Assembly: GCF_020171345.1 (NCBI RefSeq)
Contig: NZ_JAIUZM010000002.1
Coordinates: forward strand, 124,001 to 188,000
Source of the DNA: Microbulbifer agarilyticus
GTDB taxonomy: Bacteria; Pseudomonadota; Gammaproteobacteria; Pseudomonadales; Cellvibrionaceae
Length of the DNA stretch: 64,000 nt
Reading direction: 5' to 3'
Shown here: one piece after another, positions 33,460 to 42,734 of the stretch
How positions within the stretch are numbered: position 1 is the stretch's first letter
Layout of the letters: each line of letters opens with the position of its first letter
Translations under genes and position numbers: made by a program
The notes under the pieces: model-generated
What the model saw: the letters and a program-made list of their open reading frames with translations, nothing else
Database searches by the model: none
What the model was told of the DNA's origin: nothing

Positions 33460-34518
33460 GTGCAGCGCAGAGCTTTTTTACGTAGTGCCTGTTTGAATAG
33501 TTTTGCTGCGGCAGGTGCCCTGGGGGCCCTGCCGTTTCCTGTATTTGCATCTGATGTAGCGGGTGTAAGACCGGATGCGGTGTCCGTCGATCAATTGCCG
33601 CCGCTGGAAGGGGACCTCACCCTGTATCTGGGGCGCGGGGAAGGCGGGCTATATGAAAACGTCCTCGATGCGATTCGCAAGCGCAATCCCAAGCTCAATC
33701 TACAAGTCCGCCGCGGTGTCACTGCGGCGCTGGCTAATACCATTGTTGCCGAGTCCAAGGCGGGCGTGCGGCGGGCAGATGTGTTTTGGGCGGTAGACTC
33801 CGGAGCCATTGGCCTTGTCGCCGATGCGGGCCTGGCGCGGCCATTGCCGGCCGATGTTACCGAAGCATTGCGCCCGGGGTTCCAGTACCCGCAGTGGGCA
33901 CCGGTGACTGGCCGTATTCGGACCATTCCATACAACACCGAGCGGGTGGCGCGCGCGCAAATTCCGGATAGCGTTATGGCGCTGGCGGATAGCGACTTTG
34001 CTATTGGCTGGGCGCCGGCCTATGCCTCCTTCCAATCCTTTGTCACTGCCATGCGTTTGCTTGAGGGCGAAAAAGCCACGGCAGATTGGCTGCGCGGAGT
34101 AAACCAGCGAGCCAAGAGCTACGCGGGTGAACTGGGTGTGGTAATGGGCGTGGAGCGCGGCGAAGTGGATATCGGCTTTGCCAACCACTATTACACCCTG
34201 CGCCTGAAAGCCGGCAAACCCGATGCGAATGTCGACTTGGCGTTTACCAAGAATGACGCGGGTTGCCTGGTGAATGCCTCCGGCATTCTGGCGTTAAGCG
34301 AAGGGGATCTGCCGATCAACTTCATCCGCTATCTGCTGACCCGCGAAGTGCAATCTTACCTGGCGCGTGAGGCCTACGAGATTCCTCTCGTCAATGGCGT
34401 ACAGCCGCCGCAAGGCTTGCCACCTCTGAGTGAGATTTCGCCGCCCAAGCTGGATCTCACCAAGCTGGCTGATTTGCGTCCTACCTTGAATCTGATGCGT
34501 CGCACTGGGGTGTTATGA
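33460..34518 (+). CDS. Iron(III) ABC transporter substrate-binding protein
   Basis: Periplasmic ferric-ion-binding protein of the FbpA/AfuA/Idi type, 352 residues. It starts at GTG 33460, backed by an AAGGA site six bases upstream. The N-terminus MQRRAFLRSACL carries a twin-arginine motif, so export may be by Tat, unusual for this family. The mature part has the GRGEGGLYENVLDAIRKRNP lobe, and NTIVAESKAGVRRADVFWAVDSGA, as in iron-binding proteins that recognise short-lived binding loops. The C-terminal lobe contains the GFANHYYTLRLK tyrosine pair expected to coordinate Fe3+. First gene of an ABC operon; its stop overlaps the permease start. Confidence 0.9.
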   Translation: MQRRAFLRSACLNSFAAAGALGALPFPVFASDVAGVRPDAVSVDQLPPLEGDLTLYLGRGEGGLYENVLDAIRKRNPKLNLQVRRGVTAALANTIVAESKAGVRRADVFWAVDSGAIGLVADAGLARPLPADVTEALRPGFQYPQWAPVTGRIRTIPYNTERVARAQIPDSVMALADSDFAIGWAPAYASFQSFVTAMRLLEGEKATADWLRGVNQRAKSYAGELGVVMGVERGEVDIGFANHYYTLRLKAGKPDANVDLAFTKNDAGCLVNASGILALSEGDLPINFIRYLLTREVQSYLAREAYEIPLVNGVQPPQGLPPLSEISPPKLDLTKLADLRPTLNLMRRTGVL

Positions 34519-36026
34519 CCCATTGGCCCCGGTCCTATCCGCTGGCCGCGCTGATCGCGCTGCTGGCTATCCTGCCCATCGGTGTGTTGTTCGACCTCGC
34601 GGCGAGCGAGGCGCAGTTTTTCGACGCGCACAATTTGCGCGTGCTCACCAACACCCTGCTACTGATGGTATTTACCGTACTGGGCTCGGTGCTGATCGGC
34701 GTACCGCTGGCGTTTGTAACCGCTTACGTGCAATTTCCCATGCGCAGGCTCTGGCTGGTGATTCTTGCCGCACCGCTCGCTATCCCCAGCTATATCGGTG
34801 CGTTTACGATCTATGCGGCGTTTGGTCGTGGTGGTGAAATTCACAATTTGCTGGGAATCCCGTTACCTGCGATGGACGGTTTGCTCGGCGCCTCGCTGGT
34901 AATGATTCTCTACTCTTTCCCATTCGTGATGCTGACCACCCGCGCTTCCCTGTTGAGTCTGGATGCGAGCCTGGTGAACGCGGCGCGCACGCTGGGCATG
35001 TCTCTGGGAATGAGTCTGCTGAGGGTCGTCTTGCCGCGGGTTGCTACCGGAATTGCCGCCGGCGGATTACTGGTGGCCCTCTATACCCTGTCCGATTTTG
35101 GTACGCCGGCGATTATGCGGCTGGATACTTTCACCAGGGTGATCTTTGTCGAGTACAACGCATTTGGTTTGAGCCAGGCGGCGATGCTGTCCCTGCAGCT
35201 GCTGGCAATCGTCGGGCTGGTGCTGTTTTTGGAATCCCGGGTGCGCGGCAGTCGTGAGAAACCCGGTCGTCACCTCACGCTCTGGCCCAATGGCTGGCAG
35301 CGTTGGCTGATTGGTGTGGCGGTTTCCCCGGTGATTCTGCTGGCGGTAGTGTTACCTCTCGCTATTTTCGCAGTGTGGCTTGCGCGCGAGGGCAGCGCGG
35401 GTTTTGACCTGCGCTATGCGTGGAATTCGGTACACGCTTCGTTCCTCGCTGCGGTATGTGCGGTGGTGCTCGCGATTCCGGTCGCGCATGCCGCCATTGC
35501 CGGTCGTGCGGGCCGCATCATGGAGCGGGTGACGTACTTTGGATTTGGTGTGCCCGGTATCGTAATGGGTACCGCACTGGTGTATGTGGGCCTGAAGCTG
35601 CCGTTTCTGTACCAGACGCTGGGTTTGCTGGTGCTGTGTTACGTATTGCGATTTTTGCCGCTGGCGGTCAGCTCTGTCCGTTCAACCGCCGAGGGTTTGG
35701 ATTCAAGTCTGGTAAAGGCGGCGCGTGTACTGGGGGCCAGCCCCCGGGAAGCGTTTCAGCGGGTTACGTTACCCCTGACCATGCGCGGTATGATTGCCGG
35801 CGCCGCACTGGTGTTCCTTGAGGCTATGCGGGAGCTGCCCGCTACGCTGATGTTGGGGCCCACCGGGTTCGAAACCCTGGCTACCTACTTGTGGCGTGTA
35901 TACGAAGCGGGGTATTTTGGCCGCGCAGCCATTCCCGGCCTGCTGCTGGTGTTGATGTCAGCACTGGGGCTGGCGCTGATGTTGTCCGGTGAGCGCCGGG
36001 CCGAACTCGAAGTTTCTGGAAAATAG
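34515..36026 (+). CDS. Iron(III) ABC transporter permease
   Basis: Inner-membrane permease of the FbpB/AfuB/CysTW type, 503 residues with about 12 hydrophobic segments arranged as two fused six-helix halves, each with an EAA-like loop (SLVNAARTLGMSLGMSLLRVVLPR; SLVKAARVLGASPREAFQRVTLP). These loops dock the ATPase. The ATG overlaps the binding-protein stop by four bases (ATGA), so translation is coupled. Downstream, the ATPase starts nine bases after its stop. Confidence 0.93.
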   Translation: MTHWPRSYPLAALIALLAILPIGVLFDLAASEAQFFDAHNLRVLTNTLLLMVFTVLGSVLIGVPLAFVTAYVQFPMRRLWLVILAAPLAIPSYIGAFTIYAAFGRGGEIHNLLGIPLPAMDGLLGASLVMILYSFPFVMLTTRASLLSLDASLVNAARTLGMSLGMSLLRVVLPRVATGIAAGGLLVALYTLSDFGTPAIMRLDTFTRVIFVEYNAFGLSQAAMLSLQLLAIVGLVLFLESRVRGSREKPGRHLTLWPNGWQRWLIGVAVSPVILLAVVLPLAIFAVWLAREGSAGFDLRYAWNSVHASFLAAVCAVVLAIPVAHAAIAGRAGRIMERVTYFGFGVPGIVMGTALVYVGLKLPFLYQTLGLLVLCYVLRFLPLAVSSVRSTAEGLDSSLVKAARVLGASPREAFQRVTLPLTMRGMIAGAALVFLEAMRELPATLMLGPTGFETLATYLWRVYEAGYFGRAAIPGLLLVLMSALGLALMLSGERRAELEVSGK

Positions 36027-36034
36027 TCGCGATA

Positions 36035-37042
36035 ATGCTGAACGTTCGCAACCTGTCTGTTGATTACGGTTCCACGCGCGTGGTGGACAATCTCAACCTT
36101 GCCCTGGGAAAGGACGAGGTGTTGATGCTTGTCGGCCCGACAGGCTGCGGCAAAACCACCATTCTGCAGGCGCTGGCAGGTTTGATCCCGGTAACAGAGG
36201 GTGAGATTTCACTGGGTAACTGGTGTTCAACCTCCACGCGCCCGGTGCCACCCGAGAAGCGCAATGTCGGCATGGTGTTTCAGGATTTCGCCCTGTTTCC
36301 CCACCTCTCCGTACAGGAAAATGTGTGCTTTCGCCTAAAAGATACATCGCTGGCAGATCACTGGTTGAAGCTGCTGGGACTGGAGGCGTTCCGTCAGGCC
36401 AAACCCGCCAGCCTTTCGGGTGGACAGAAGCAGCGTGTCGCCCTGGCTCGAACCATTGCGCACCAGCCCGCGTTTATTCTTCTCGATGAGCCGCTGTCCA
36501 ATCTGGACGCGGCACTGAAAGACAGTTTGCGCTGGGAAATCCGCGAGGCGCTCAAAGCCGCCGGTATCCCCGCGATCTGGGTTACCCACGACCAGGAAGA
36601 GGCACTTTCGGTTGGTGACCGTGTGGGAATCCTCAACGGTGGCAAGTTGGAGCAGTTGGACTCTCCGGAGAAATGCTTCGCCGAACCTGCCAGCCGTTTC
36701 GTTGCACGATTTCTGGGGGAGGCAAGTTTTCTCCCCGGGGTGCTCGATGGGCGCCAGGTAACCACCGACCTTGGCCCGGCACCGGGCATTCCGATCGATG
36801 GTGCCCGTGGAGAGGTTGATCTACTTCTGCGGCCAGACGATTTGTCCCTGGTGCCATCTGAAATTGGCAATGGAGTGGTGGATTGGGTGCGCTACGAGGG
36901 CTGCTCGCGCCTGTATGCGGTGCAAGTTGGCGACGGCGTGCAGCTCAAGGTACGTACCAGTCACGAAGTGCAGGCCGAGCCCGGCGCGCGCGTGCAAATG
37001 GGGATCACTACAACCCACCCCCTGGCCGCGTTTCTCAGATAA
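36035..37042 (+). CDS. Iron(III) ABC transporter ATP-binding protein
   Basis: ATPase subunit (FbpC/AfuC type), 335 residues. Visible are Walker A GPTGCGKTT, Q-loop FQDFALFPHLS, ABC signature LSGGQKQRVALAR, Walker B FILLDEPLSNLD and the H-loop WVTHDQEEAL; the C-terminal 100 residues form a TOBE-like domain (VDLLLRPDDLSLVP). With the binding protein and permease it makes a complete Fe3+ importer. No ribosome site is strong; coupling with the permease is likely. Last gene of the Fur-controlled run. Confidence 0.95.
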   Translation: MLNVRNLSVDYGSTRVVDNLNLALGKDEVLMLVGPTGCGKTTILQALAGLIPVTEGEISLGNWCSTSTRPVPPEKRNVGMVFQDFALFPHLSVQENVCFRLKDTSLADHWLKLLGLEAFRQAKPASLSGGQKQRVALARTIAHQPAFILLDEPLSNLDAALKDSLRWEIREALKAAGIPAIWVTHDQEEALSVGDRVGILNGGKLEQLDSPEKCFAEPASRFVARFLGEASFLPGVLDGRQVTTDLGPAPGIPIDGARGEVDLLLRPDDLSLVPSEIGNGVVDWVRYEGCSRLYAVQVGDGVQLKVRTSHEVQAEPGARVQMGITTTHPLAAFLR

Positions 37043-37651
37043 CCTCGCCCAACCTGTTCCCGTTGGTATTCATTGGCTTGAAGGCAACGGGGCTGGTCTT
37101 TGCTGTCTCGGCGCCTAATCTCTTTTATACGCTCTTCCTTGGTGCCCGCTGGTTGACCAGTGTTGGGCGCCTGTGCGGTATGTGGGCAAGCCGCTTACTT
37201 TTCACCAGTTAACTAATTAAATGCCAAAAATTTTTAGCCCTTTGGGGCTAGAGGGAAAAGCTTTCCACAGCGCGGTGTGAACGAATACTGCTAGATAGTT
37301 ACGAGAGAAATTTGTCAATCCTGATTTGAAGTTTTTTGTAACCTTTTGATTTCTAAAGAGAAAAACTATTTGGTTAAATTTTCTTCACAAACTGGTTACA
37401 ACGGACCATGGGGGCTGGCGGCGTTTTCCCGGGTGTTGTTAACAGAGATATCCACAGATTCTGTGGATTGTGAATAAAAAAAGCCGGCAGTTGCCGGCAA
37501 TTGTGCTACCAGGTTAATTCCGCACCTGAAGTTTGGCCTCAAGCACAGAAACCAGTCTGATCAGCGGAAGGTCAGTTCGACGCGGCGATTTTGTGCGCCG
37601 TCAGATAGTGCGGCGATAATTAGTGGGCACTGTGCACTTTTTTGTTGGGCG
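37043..37651. other. 609-base region with hairpins and an OmpA-type C-terminal remnant
   Basis: Contains no intact gene. From 37210 to 37400 it is markedly AT-rich. Small hairpins occur at 37235-37250 (TAGCCC/GGGCTA) and at about 37481-37498 (GCCGGCA/TGCCGGC, preceded by an A-run). On the minus strand, 37563-37619 encodes the end of an OmpA-type domain (see separate entry). Confidence 0.5.
37563..37619 (-). pseudogene. Possible remnant of an OmpA-family C-terminus
   Basis: On the minus strand 18 codons and a stop give IAALSDGAQNRRVELTFR, which ends like the peptidoglycan-binding OmpA domain (NRRVE-F terminus). No upstream part of the domain remains: the frame runs into the 3' end of the methyltransferase gene. 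It could be chance because it is short. Confidence 0.35.
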
Positions 37652-38422
37652 TCAGAATTGATGGCGAAAGCTGATCAGCGCTGCGGTAATTGCCACATTC
37701 AGGCTTTCCACGTCGTTCTTCATCGGGATGCGAATTTTATGGGTGCAGGACTTTTCCACCGCGGGGCTTACGCCGTGGGTTTCATTACCCAAAACGAATA
37801 CAGTGGGCGCACTGGTATCCAGCGTACCCAGGGTGTCTTGCGCGTGTGAGGAAAGCGCGCAAACGCGCGCACCCTGTTCACCGAATTTTTTTAGCACGGG
37901 TGCCAGCTGATCACAGCGTAAAATACGGGTCTTAAACAGCGTGCCCACACTGGCCTTGATTACCAGAGGGTCTATTTGCGCACCGCCTTTTTTCGGCAGC
38001 AAGATTCCATCGATACCGCCTGCACACGCCGAGCGAATAATCATTCCCAAATTTTGCGGATTGGTGATGCCGTCCAGCGCGAGTAACTCAAAGTGTTTGT
38101 TCTGGCTTTCTTTGAGGAAAGTATCGGCACTGCCGTATTTCGGTAGCGCCAGGTCCAGTGCTACGCCCTGGTCCTGTTTGGCATTTTTTGAAATGCGAGA
38201 CAGGCCTTTGCGGTCCCAGTGGGCGACCTGAATACTGCGTTCCTCGGCCAACTGCTCAATGCGAGAAATCAGCTGGTCCTTGCGGTTACTTTCTGCCAGG
38301 TGCAGCTTGTGCACGGGCAGGCTGCTGTCCTCCAGGGCTTCAAGAACCGGCTTGCGCCCATAGATGGTGAGCAGGCTGTCGAAGAACGCGCGTTTTTTCA
38401 GGTATTCGGGGGAGTCGGTCAC
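37652..38422 (-). CDS. TrmH-family (SPOUT) RNA 2'-O-methyltransferase
   Basis: AdoMet-dependent RNA ribose methyltransferase, 256 residues. N-terminal substrate-binding domain (about 18-95, IYGRKPVLEAL) and the knotted SPOUT domain with motif 1 NPQNLGMIIRSA, motif 2 VFVLGNETHGVS and motif 3 IRIPMKNDVESLNVAITAAL. Closest in layout to RlmB (23S rRNA Gm2251), but similar proteins act elsewhere, so the target is left open. Starts at GTG 38422, two bases after the stop of the DUF2520 gene, so coupled translation is expected. Confidence 0.88.
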   Translation of the reverse strand: MTDSPEYLKKRAFFDSLLTIYGRKPVLEALEDSSLPVHKLHLAESNRKDQLISRIEQLAEERSIQVAHWDRKGLSRISKNAKQDQGVALDLALPKYGSADTFLKESQNKHFELLALDGITNPQNLGMIIRSACAGGIDGILLPKKGGAQIDPLVIKASVGTLFKTRILRCDQLAPVLKKFGEQGARVCALSSHAQDTLGTLDTSAPTVFVLGNETHGVSPAVEKSCTHKIRIPMKNDVESLNVAITAALISFRHQF

Positions 38423-38424
38423 GG

Positions 38425-39357
38425 TTACGGTTCGTCAAAAATGGATTGCAGTTGTCGGCGAGCATCTTGGCTCAGGCCGGCTTTTTCCGCCAGAGGCAAT
38501 GCAGCTTTTCCGAGCGCGCGATACATTTCGGCAAGCGTCGCGGCCTGGATGCCAGACGTGCTGTCGGAGTCGTTGTTGGTTGTGCTGCTTGATTCCGCCA
38601 GTTGATGTAGCGCTTCGATCTGTCGCGCCACCGTTGCGACATCGCCACGTACCAGCGGACCGGTAAGCGCCCTGGCCGGCCCCAGGGCAAAATTGTTTTT
38701 TACTGTCTGTACCACAATAGGTTCGAGCAGCGTCATCGCGCTTTTGTTATCGATACCGGCGGCCTGGAAGACCTGCAGGCTCAGATCCATAAGTACGGTG
38801 AGATAGTTACAGGCCATTACTGAGCCCGTGTGGTACAGCACCTTTTGCGATGGGCTCAGGTGAATACAGTTACAGCGCAATGCCGTGAATGCCGGCTCAA
38901 GAACATTGATCACTTCTTCGCGGCCTTCCAGGGCTACAGTGGAGCCGGGAAGATCCGCGAGCGAGCGTTTCGGGTCGGCAAAGCTGTGTACCGGGTGCGC
39001 GCTGGCGAGCAGATCTACGCCACTGGCGGCAAGCACAGAAGCGGGTAGGGCACCGCTACAGTGAAATAACATCAGGGGCTTGCTCACCAGAGACTGATGC
39101 CGCGCAATGATTGGGGCCAGGGCGGCCGCTGTGGATTCAATTTGATCGTCGGGCACCGCCAGCAACCAGACTTGTGCATGGGGCAGCTCGTCCAAATCTG
39201 AGACAGCCGTGCCCGCGCCGATAAAGTCCTGGGCTTCGTGGGTGTTTGCCGCGCTGCGACTGAACAGGCCGGCAATCTCGAACACGCCGTTTTGGTGCCA
39301 AAGAGCGGCCAGCGTGCGGCCGAGTTTACCCGCGCCTACAACATTAAGGGAGAGCAA
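38425..39357 (-). CDS. DUF2520/Rossmann-fold protein
   Basis: 310 residues with an N-terminal NAD(P)-binding fold (LNVVGAGKLGRTLAALW) resembling ketopantoate reductase/pyrroline carboxylate reductase, and a C-terminal helical DUF2520-type domain (about 165-290, LYHTGSVMACNYLTVLMDLS). The enzyme reaction is unknown. It begins at TTG 39357, immediately after the pdxJ stop, and no ATG is available in the early frame; the rare start suggests low or coupled translation. Part of the run ppiA - pdxJ - DUF2520 - trmH-like. Confidence 0.82.
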   Translation of the reverse strand: MLSLNVVGAGKLGRTLAALWHQNGVFEIAGLFSRSAANTHEAQDFIGAGTAVSDLDELPHAQVWLLAVPDDQIESTAAALAPIIARHQSLVSKPLMLFHCSGALPASVLAASGVDLLASAHPVHSFADPKRSLADLPGSTVALEGREEVINVLEPAFTALRCNCIHLSPSQKVLYHTGSVMACNYLTVLMDLSLQVFQAAGIDNKSAMTLLEPIVVQTVKNNFALGPARALTGPLVRGDVATVARQIEALHQLAESSSTTNNDSDSTSGIQAATLAEMYRALGKAALPLAEKAGLSQDARRQLQSIFDEP

Positions 39358-40113
39358 TTAACTGCCCGCCAGGCAGGCCACATACGCCGCGGTGGCATCC
39401 GCCAGGCCCATCTGGATGGCGTCGACAGTCAGTGCGTGACCGATAGAGACTTCCTGCAACCCAGGTAGCGTCCGATAGCGGCGCAGGTTGATCAGATTCA
39501 GGTCATGGCCAGCGTTCACACCGAGCCCGAGGTGGAGTGCGTGCTCCGCTGCGGCACAGTGTTCGGCAAAGATCTTCTCAACATGGCCGGATTGATGGGT
39601 GACGGCTTCGGCGAAAGGGCCGGTGTACAGCTCGATACGATCGGCGCCGACCTCTTTGGCCAGGCTGATCTGGCTTTTGTCCGGATCCATAAACAGGCTT
39701 ACCCGGATACCAGCGTCTTTGAGTTGCTGGATGATGGGCACCAGGCGCTCGCCGTCGCGGGTGAGGTCAAAGCCATGATCGGAGGTGAGCTGGTCGTTGC
39801 TGTCGGGTACCAGTGTGCATTGTTGCGGTTTAGTTTCGAGCACCAGTGGCAACAGGCCGGGGTAGCTGCCCATCGGGCCCGCGAATGGGTTGCCCTCTAC
39901 GTTGAATTCCACCGAGCGTGCAGCGCACAGCGCGGCCAGGTTTCGCACATCATCGGGGCGAACGTGGCGCTGGTCCGGGCGTGGGTGCACGGTGATGCCG
40001 TGGGCGCCGGCATCCAGGCAGGTGCGGCCATGAGCGACCACATCGGGATAGTTCCCCTCGCGGGAATTGCGAATCAGGGCGATCTTGTTCAGGTTGACGC
40101 TGAGTGCAATCAC
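39358..40113 (-). CDS. pdxJ: Pyridoxine 5'-phosphate synthase
   Basis: TIM-barrel enzyme condensing 1-deoxyxylulose 5-phosphate with 3-amino-2-oxopropyl phosphate to pyridoxine phosphate (DXP-dependent B6 route). The 251 residues show [40 protein letters not shown] and [11 protein letters not shown]. It starts at GTG 40113 overlapping the cyclophilin stop (GTGA), an unusual start shared with its operon neighbours. In many relatives pdxJ follows recO; here the context is different. With pdxH at 9.1 kb the window covers two B6 steps. Confidence 0.96.
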   Translation of the reverse strand: MIALSVNLNKIALIRNSREGNYPDVVAHGRTCLDAGAHGITVHPRPDQRHVRPDDVRNLAALCAARSVEFNVEGNPFAGPMGSYPGLLPLVLETKPQQCTLVPDSNDQLTSDHGFDLTRDGERLVPIIQQLKDAGIRVSLFMDPDKSQISLAKEVGADRIELYTGPFAEAVTHQSGHVEKIFAEHCAAAEHALHLGLGVNAGHDLNLINLRRYRTLPGLQEVSIGHALTVDAIQMGLADATAAYVACLAGS

Positions 40114-40718
40114 TGGGCGTTTTCTCCGCTGTCCGAATCTTTTCGCTTCGCCTTCAGTATACGCACCGCCATGTTGGGTGCGTCGGGAAATGCGCGATGT
40201 TGGCCGCGGGGTTCTGCGGCGATTTGCTGTACGACACCCATTCCCAGCAATACCTTGCCAAATACGGTGTAGCCGGGTTTATCGGCGCTACCGTCGAGGC
40301 GGCTGTTGTCCACCAGGTTAATAAAGAACTGGGAGGTGGCGCTGTCGGGAACGCTGGTGCGTGCCATGGCGATGGTGCCGCGCTGATTGGAAAGCCCGTT
40401 GTCCGATTCGTTCTTGATCGGATCGTCTGTCGGCTTTTCCTGAAAATCAAAGGTAAAGCCGCCGCCCTGGGCCATAAAACCGGGGATTACGCGGTGAAAA
40501 ATGGTGCCATCGTAAAATCCACTGTCCACGTACTTCAGGAAATTTTCCACGGTAATGGGCGCTTTATCGGCGTACAGGACCAACTCAATGGTGCCGAGGT
40601 CAGTTTGCAATTCCACTCGAGGGTTGTTGGTAACCGCCAGTGCCAGGCTGGAGAGGCCCAGTAAGAGTGTGGCGAGGGCGGTTTGGATTAAGGTGCGAAA
40701 GGGCGTAAGGCGTTTCAT
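40110..40718 (-). CDS. Exported peptidyl-prolyl cis-trans isomerase (cyclophilin)
   Basis: Cyclophilin catalysing proline isomerisation, 202 residues, exported by a signal peptide ([19 protein letters not shown]). The domain has [20 protein letters not shown] and [21 protein letters not shown], and SQFFINL motifs, so it is PpiA-like and periplasmic. A short basic tail ([16 protein letters not shown]) follows. ATG 40718 is preceded by GGAAGAG, which decides the start against a longer upstream frame. Its stop overlaps the pdxJ start. Confidence 0.93.
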   Translation of the reverse strand: MKRLTPFRTLIQTALATLLLGLSSLALAVTNNPRVELQTDLGTIELVLYADKAPITVENFLKYVDSGFYDGTIFHRVIPGFMAQGGGFTFDFQEKPTDDPIKNESDNGLSNQRGTIAMARTSVPDSATSQFFINLVDNSRLDGSADKPGYTVFGKVLLGMGVVQQIAAEPRGQHRAFPDAPNMAVRILKAKRKDSDSGENAQ

Positions 40719-40740
40719 AATCTCTTCCATTAGCGAACAC

Positions 40741-40767
40741 AAAAAGGCCCGGTCAGTGACCAGGCCC
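40741..40767 (-). terminator. Terminator of the SH3-domain gene
   Basis: On the minus strand GGCCTGGTC-ACT-GACCGGGCC forms a 9-bp stem followed by five T, 70 bases after the SH3-gene stop and just before the cyclophilin gene. Confidence 0.8.
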
Positions 40768-40836
40768 GGAGAGCCGACTAGGGATTCTACCCGTAGCCTC
40801 GCGTGTAGGGGAACTCGCGTGTAGGCGAAAGAGGAA

Positions 40837-41523
40837 TCAGTTTGCCCACTCGGAGTGGCGCTTACGGCGGCGCATATGCGGTGCAATCATTGCGATGAGC
40901 GCCCCCATTGCAACAGAGAAGGCACCGTACATATAGGTTTTGTGTGCGTCGCTGGAGGACAGGCGCTGGATTTCTGCCTGATCCATAGACTGTTTCTGTT
41001 TGAGCAGCTCGTGCTGGTTGAGCAGTTTCTGGTGGCGCTGGTTAAGGGCAACAGCATCCGAGGACAGTGCCTTCAGATCCTTGAGTTCTTTGGCCAGGGC
41101 CTGGGCGCGCTCCTGCTCAATCTTCAGGGCGGTGGACAGTTTGGTGTTGTCCTCTTCGAGGCGACGTACCTCACCACCGAGGTCGCCCTGCAAGCTTTCG
41201 ATATGCTGCAGTCGTTGTTGTGCCTGTGCCAGTTTAATTTTGGCAACCGGCTTAGACTCCAGATATTGACGACGCACCCACCCCTCTTCACCACCGGGTG
41301 TGCGCACCTGTGCCCAGCCCGTGTCTGGGGAATCTTGCAGTAGGGTCAGTTTGGTGCCGCTGGGCAGGCCGCGGTGCAGAATGCGGAATTCGTTACCCTG
41401 GCCGGAGCGCATCGGGACATGCAGCTCGTCGGTAATATAGCGTTCGGAGCTAATGGCCAGTGCTGGGCTAGCGGCGATGGCGAGCAGGGTTGAGGTGACG
41501 GCAGTAGTGAACAGTTTTTTCAT
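40837..41523 (-). CDS. Bacterial SH3-domain protein with coiled coil and TM helix
   Basis: 228-residue envelope protein of the YgiM type (SH3 domain, TIGR04211-like). Signal peptide ([23 protein letters not shown]), SH3b domain (about 30-92, [19 protein letters not shown] and [15 protein letters not shown]), a long coiled coil (about 97-185), then a single TM helix ([17 protein letters not shown]) with a basic cytoplasmic end. Probably attached to the inner membrane with the SH3 domain in the periplasm; function unknown. Confidence 0.9.
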   Translation of the reverse strand: MKKLFTTAVTSTLLAIAASPALAISSERYITDELHVPMRSGQGNEFRILHRGLPSGTKLTLLQDSPDTGWAQVRTPGGEEGWVRRQYLESKPVAKIKLAQAQQRLQHIESLQGDLGGEVRRLEEDNTKLSTALKIEQERAQALAKELKDLKALSSDAVALNQRHQKLLNQHELLKQKQSMDQAEIQRLSSSDAHKTYMYGAFSVAMGALIAMIAPHMRRRKRHSEWAN

Positions 41524-41573
41524 GGCCAGTAAAAATCGAACTCGAAAATCTTGTTTTGGTTTTGCTGGTGCGC

Positions 41574-41873
41574 TTAAGGCAGAACCAGCTTGTAGGGCTT
41601 AACGGTGACCGATGCGTAGACGCCGGCACTCATATACGGGTCGTCGTCGGCCCAGCTCTGGGCTTCGGCCAATGACGGGAACTCGGCAACCACCAGGCTA
41701 CCGGTAAAACCGGCTTCGCCCGGCTCTTCACTGTCGATGGCGGGGTGTGGCCCGGCGATCAGCAGACGTCCCTCGTCTTTCAGTGCGGTGAGTCGCGCGA
41801 TATGCGCAGCGCGCGCGGTTTTACGCAAGGGTAAGCTGTTTTCTACATCCTGACTGATAATTGCGTACCACAT
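41574..41873 (-). CDS. YciI-like protein
   Basis: 99-residue alpha/beta barrel-like small protein; [10 protein letters not shown] start, [21 protein letters not shown], and [19 protein letters not shown] match the YciI family, related to muconolactone isomerase-type dimers. The conserved His/Asp pair (His24 in AAHIARL, Asp78 in DDPY) of the family is present. Enzymatic role is not known. Separate transcription unit from its neighbours, 50 bases upstream of the SH3 gene. Confidence 0.9.
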   Translation of the reverse strand: MWYAIISQDVENSLPLRKTARAAHIARLTALKDEGRLLIAGPHPAIDSEEPGEAGFTGSLVVAEFPSLAEAQSWADDDPYMSAGVYASVTVKPYKLVLP

Positions 41874-41957
41874 AAGCTGTGTCGTATTCCTTAGTTTTTT
41901 ATGTTGTTGAGTGGCCGATCGGTCTGTATACAGTGCGCAGTGGGTGCTCGGCCTTAT

Positions 41958-42734
41958 TTACTGTTGCACCATAATTTCTTCCAGTGAAAGCCCGGTCAGT
42001 TTGCCGATACGACGGAACAGGAATACCAGCACCAGCATTAAGATAATGGTGGCGGGCAGGGCAATTACCGGGAAGCTGAGGGCTGTCATCTTGCCCAGTT
42101 CTTCATTGAACGCTTCGGTTCCGGGGGGGCTTTGCAGAAGTACTTCGGCCAAAATGTAATTCAGTGTGGACGACAGGAAAAAGGAACCGGCAATCATCCA
42201 GGATGCTTGCTGCAGGGTTCGTTCGAAGGCGGTCTCGTTGCCATTCACGGAAAGGTGGTCGGCGATCTTACCGGTATCGAGTATGCGATCGTTGTAAATC
42301 AGCGTGCGCACCAGCGGCCAGCGGGTGTATAGGCTGGCGATCGTGGCCACACCGAGTAGTCCGGGAATTGCCGCTTCTTTAATGGCGATGTACTTGGCGT
42401 CCAGCTCTAGCAGGCTGATACCGCCGGTCAGCAGGATACTGATGACGCCCAGGGCGGAAAAGAAGTTGACCTTGCCGGAGCGCAGCAGGTCGCGCAGCCC
42501 GTAGATAAGGGGGAAGGCCAGCGCTACGACGATCGCCCACTTGGTGCCCAGCCAGTCATCGCCGGACAGCTTGGTAAGAATCAGCGTGGGGATCACGATA
42601 TTGAGCAGCAGGTTGCCGAGCAGGCTTTCCTTGTGCGCGGGTTTCTGCGCTTGCTGCACAGAACTCTTGCCCGCAGTTTCGGGCTGAGGGGCAACGTTCG
42701 TCGTATTTGAGTGTGTTTGTTTGCTATCGGTCAT
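41958..42734 (-). CDS. VC0807-like inner-membrane protein
   Basis: 258-residue membrane protein with about six hydrophobic segments. A Gln/Ser/Thr-rich cytoplasmic N-tail (about 1-35) precedes LLGNLLLNIVIPTLILTKL, then AIVVALAFPLIYGLRDLLRSG and ALGVISILLTGGISLLEL, as in the VC0807 family of uncharacterised gammaproteobacterial proteins. ATG 42734 with a GGAA site is chosen, discarding an upstream in-frame ATG at 42830. No function is known. Confidence 0.82.
   Translation of the reverse strand: MTDSKQTHSNTTNVAPQPETAGKSSVQQAQKPAHKESLLGNLLLNIVIPTLILTKLSGDDWLGTKWAIVVALAFPLIYGLRDLLRSGKVNFFSALGVISILLTGGISLLELDAKYIAIKEAAIPGLLGVATIASLYTRWPLVRTLIYNDRILDTGKIADHLSVNGNETAFERTLQQASWMIAGSFFLSSTLNYILAEVLLQSPPGTEAFNEELGKMTALSFPVIALPATIILMLVLVFLFRRIGKLTGLSLEEIMVQQ

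Noticed and set aside
34523-34837. Plus-strand 104-aa frame inside the permease gene
   Set aside because: Out-of-frame shadow of the permease hydrophobic segments.
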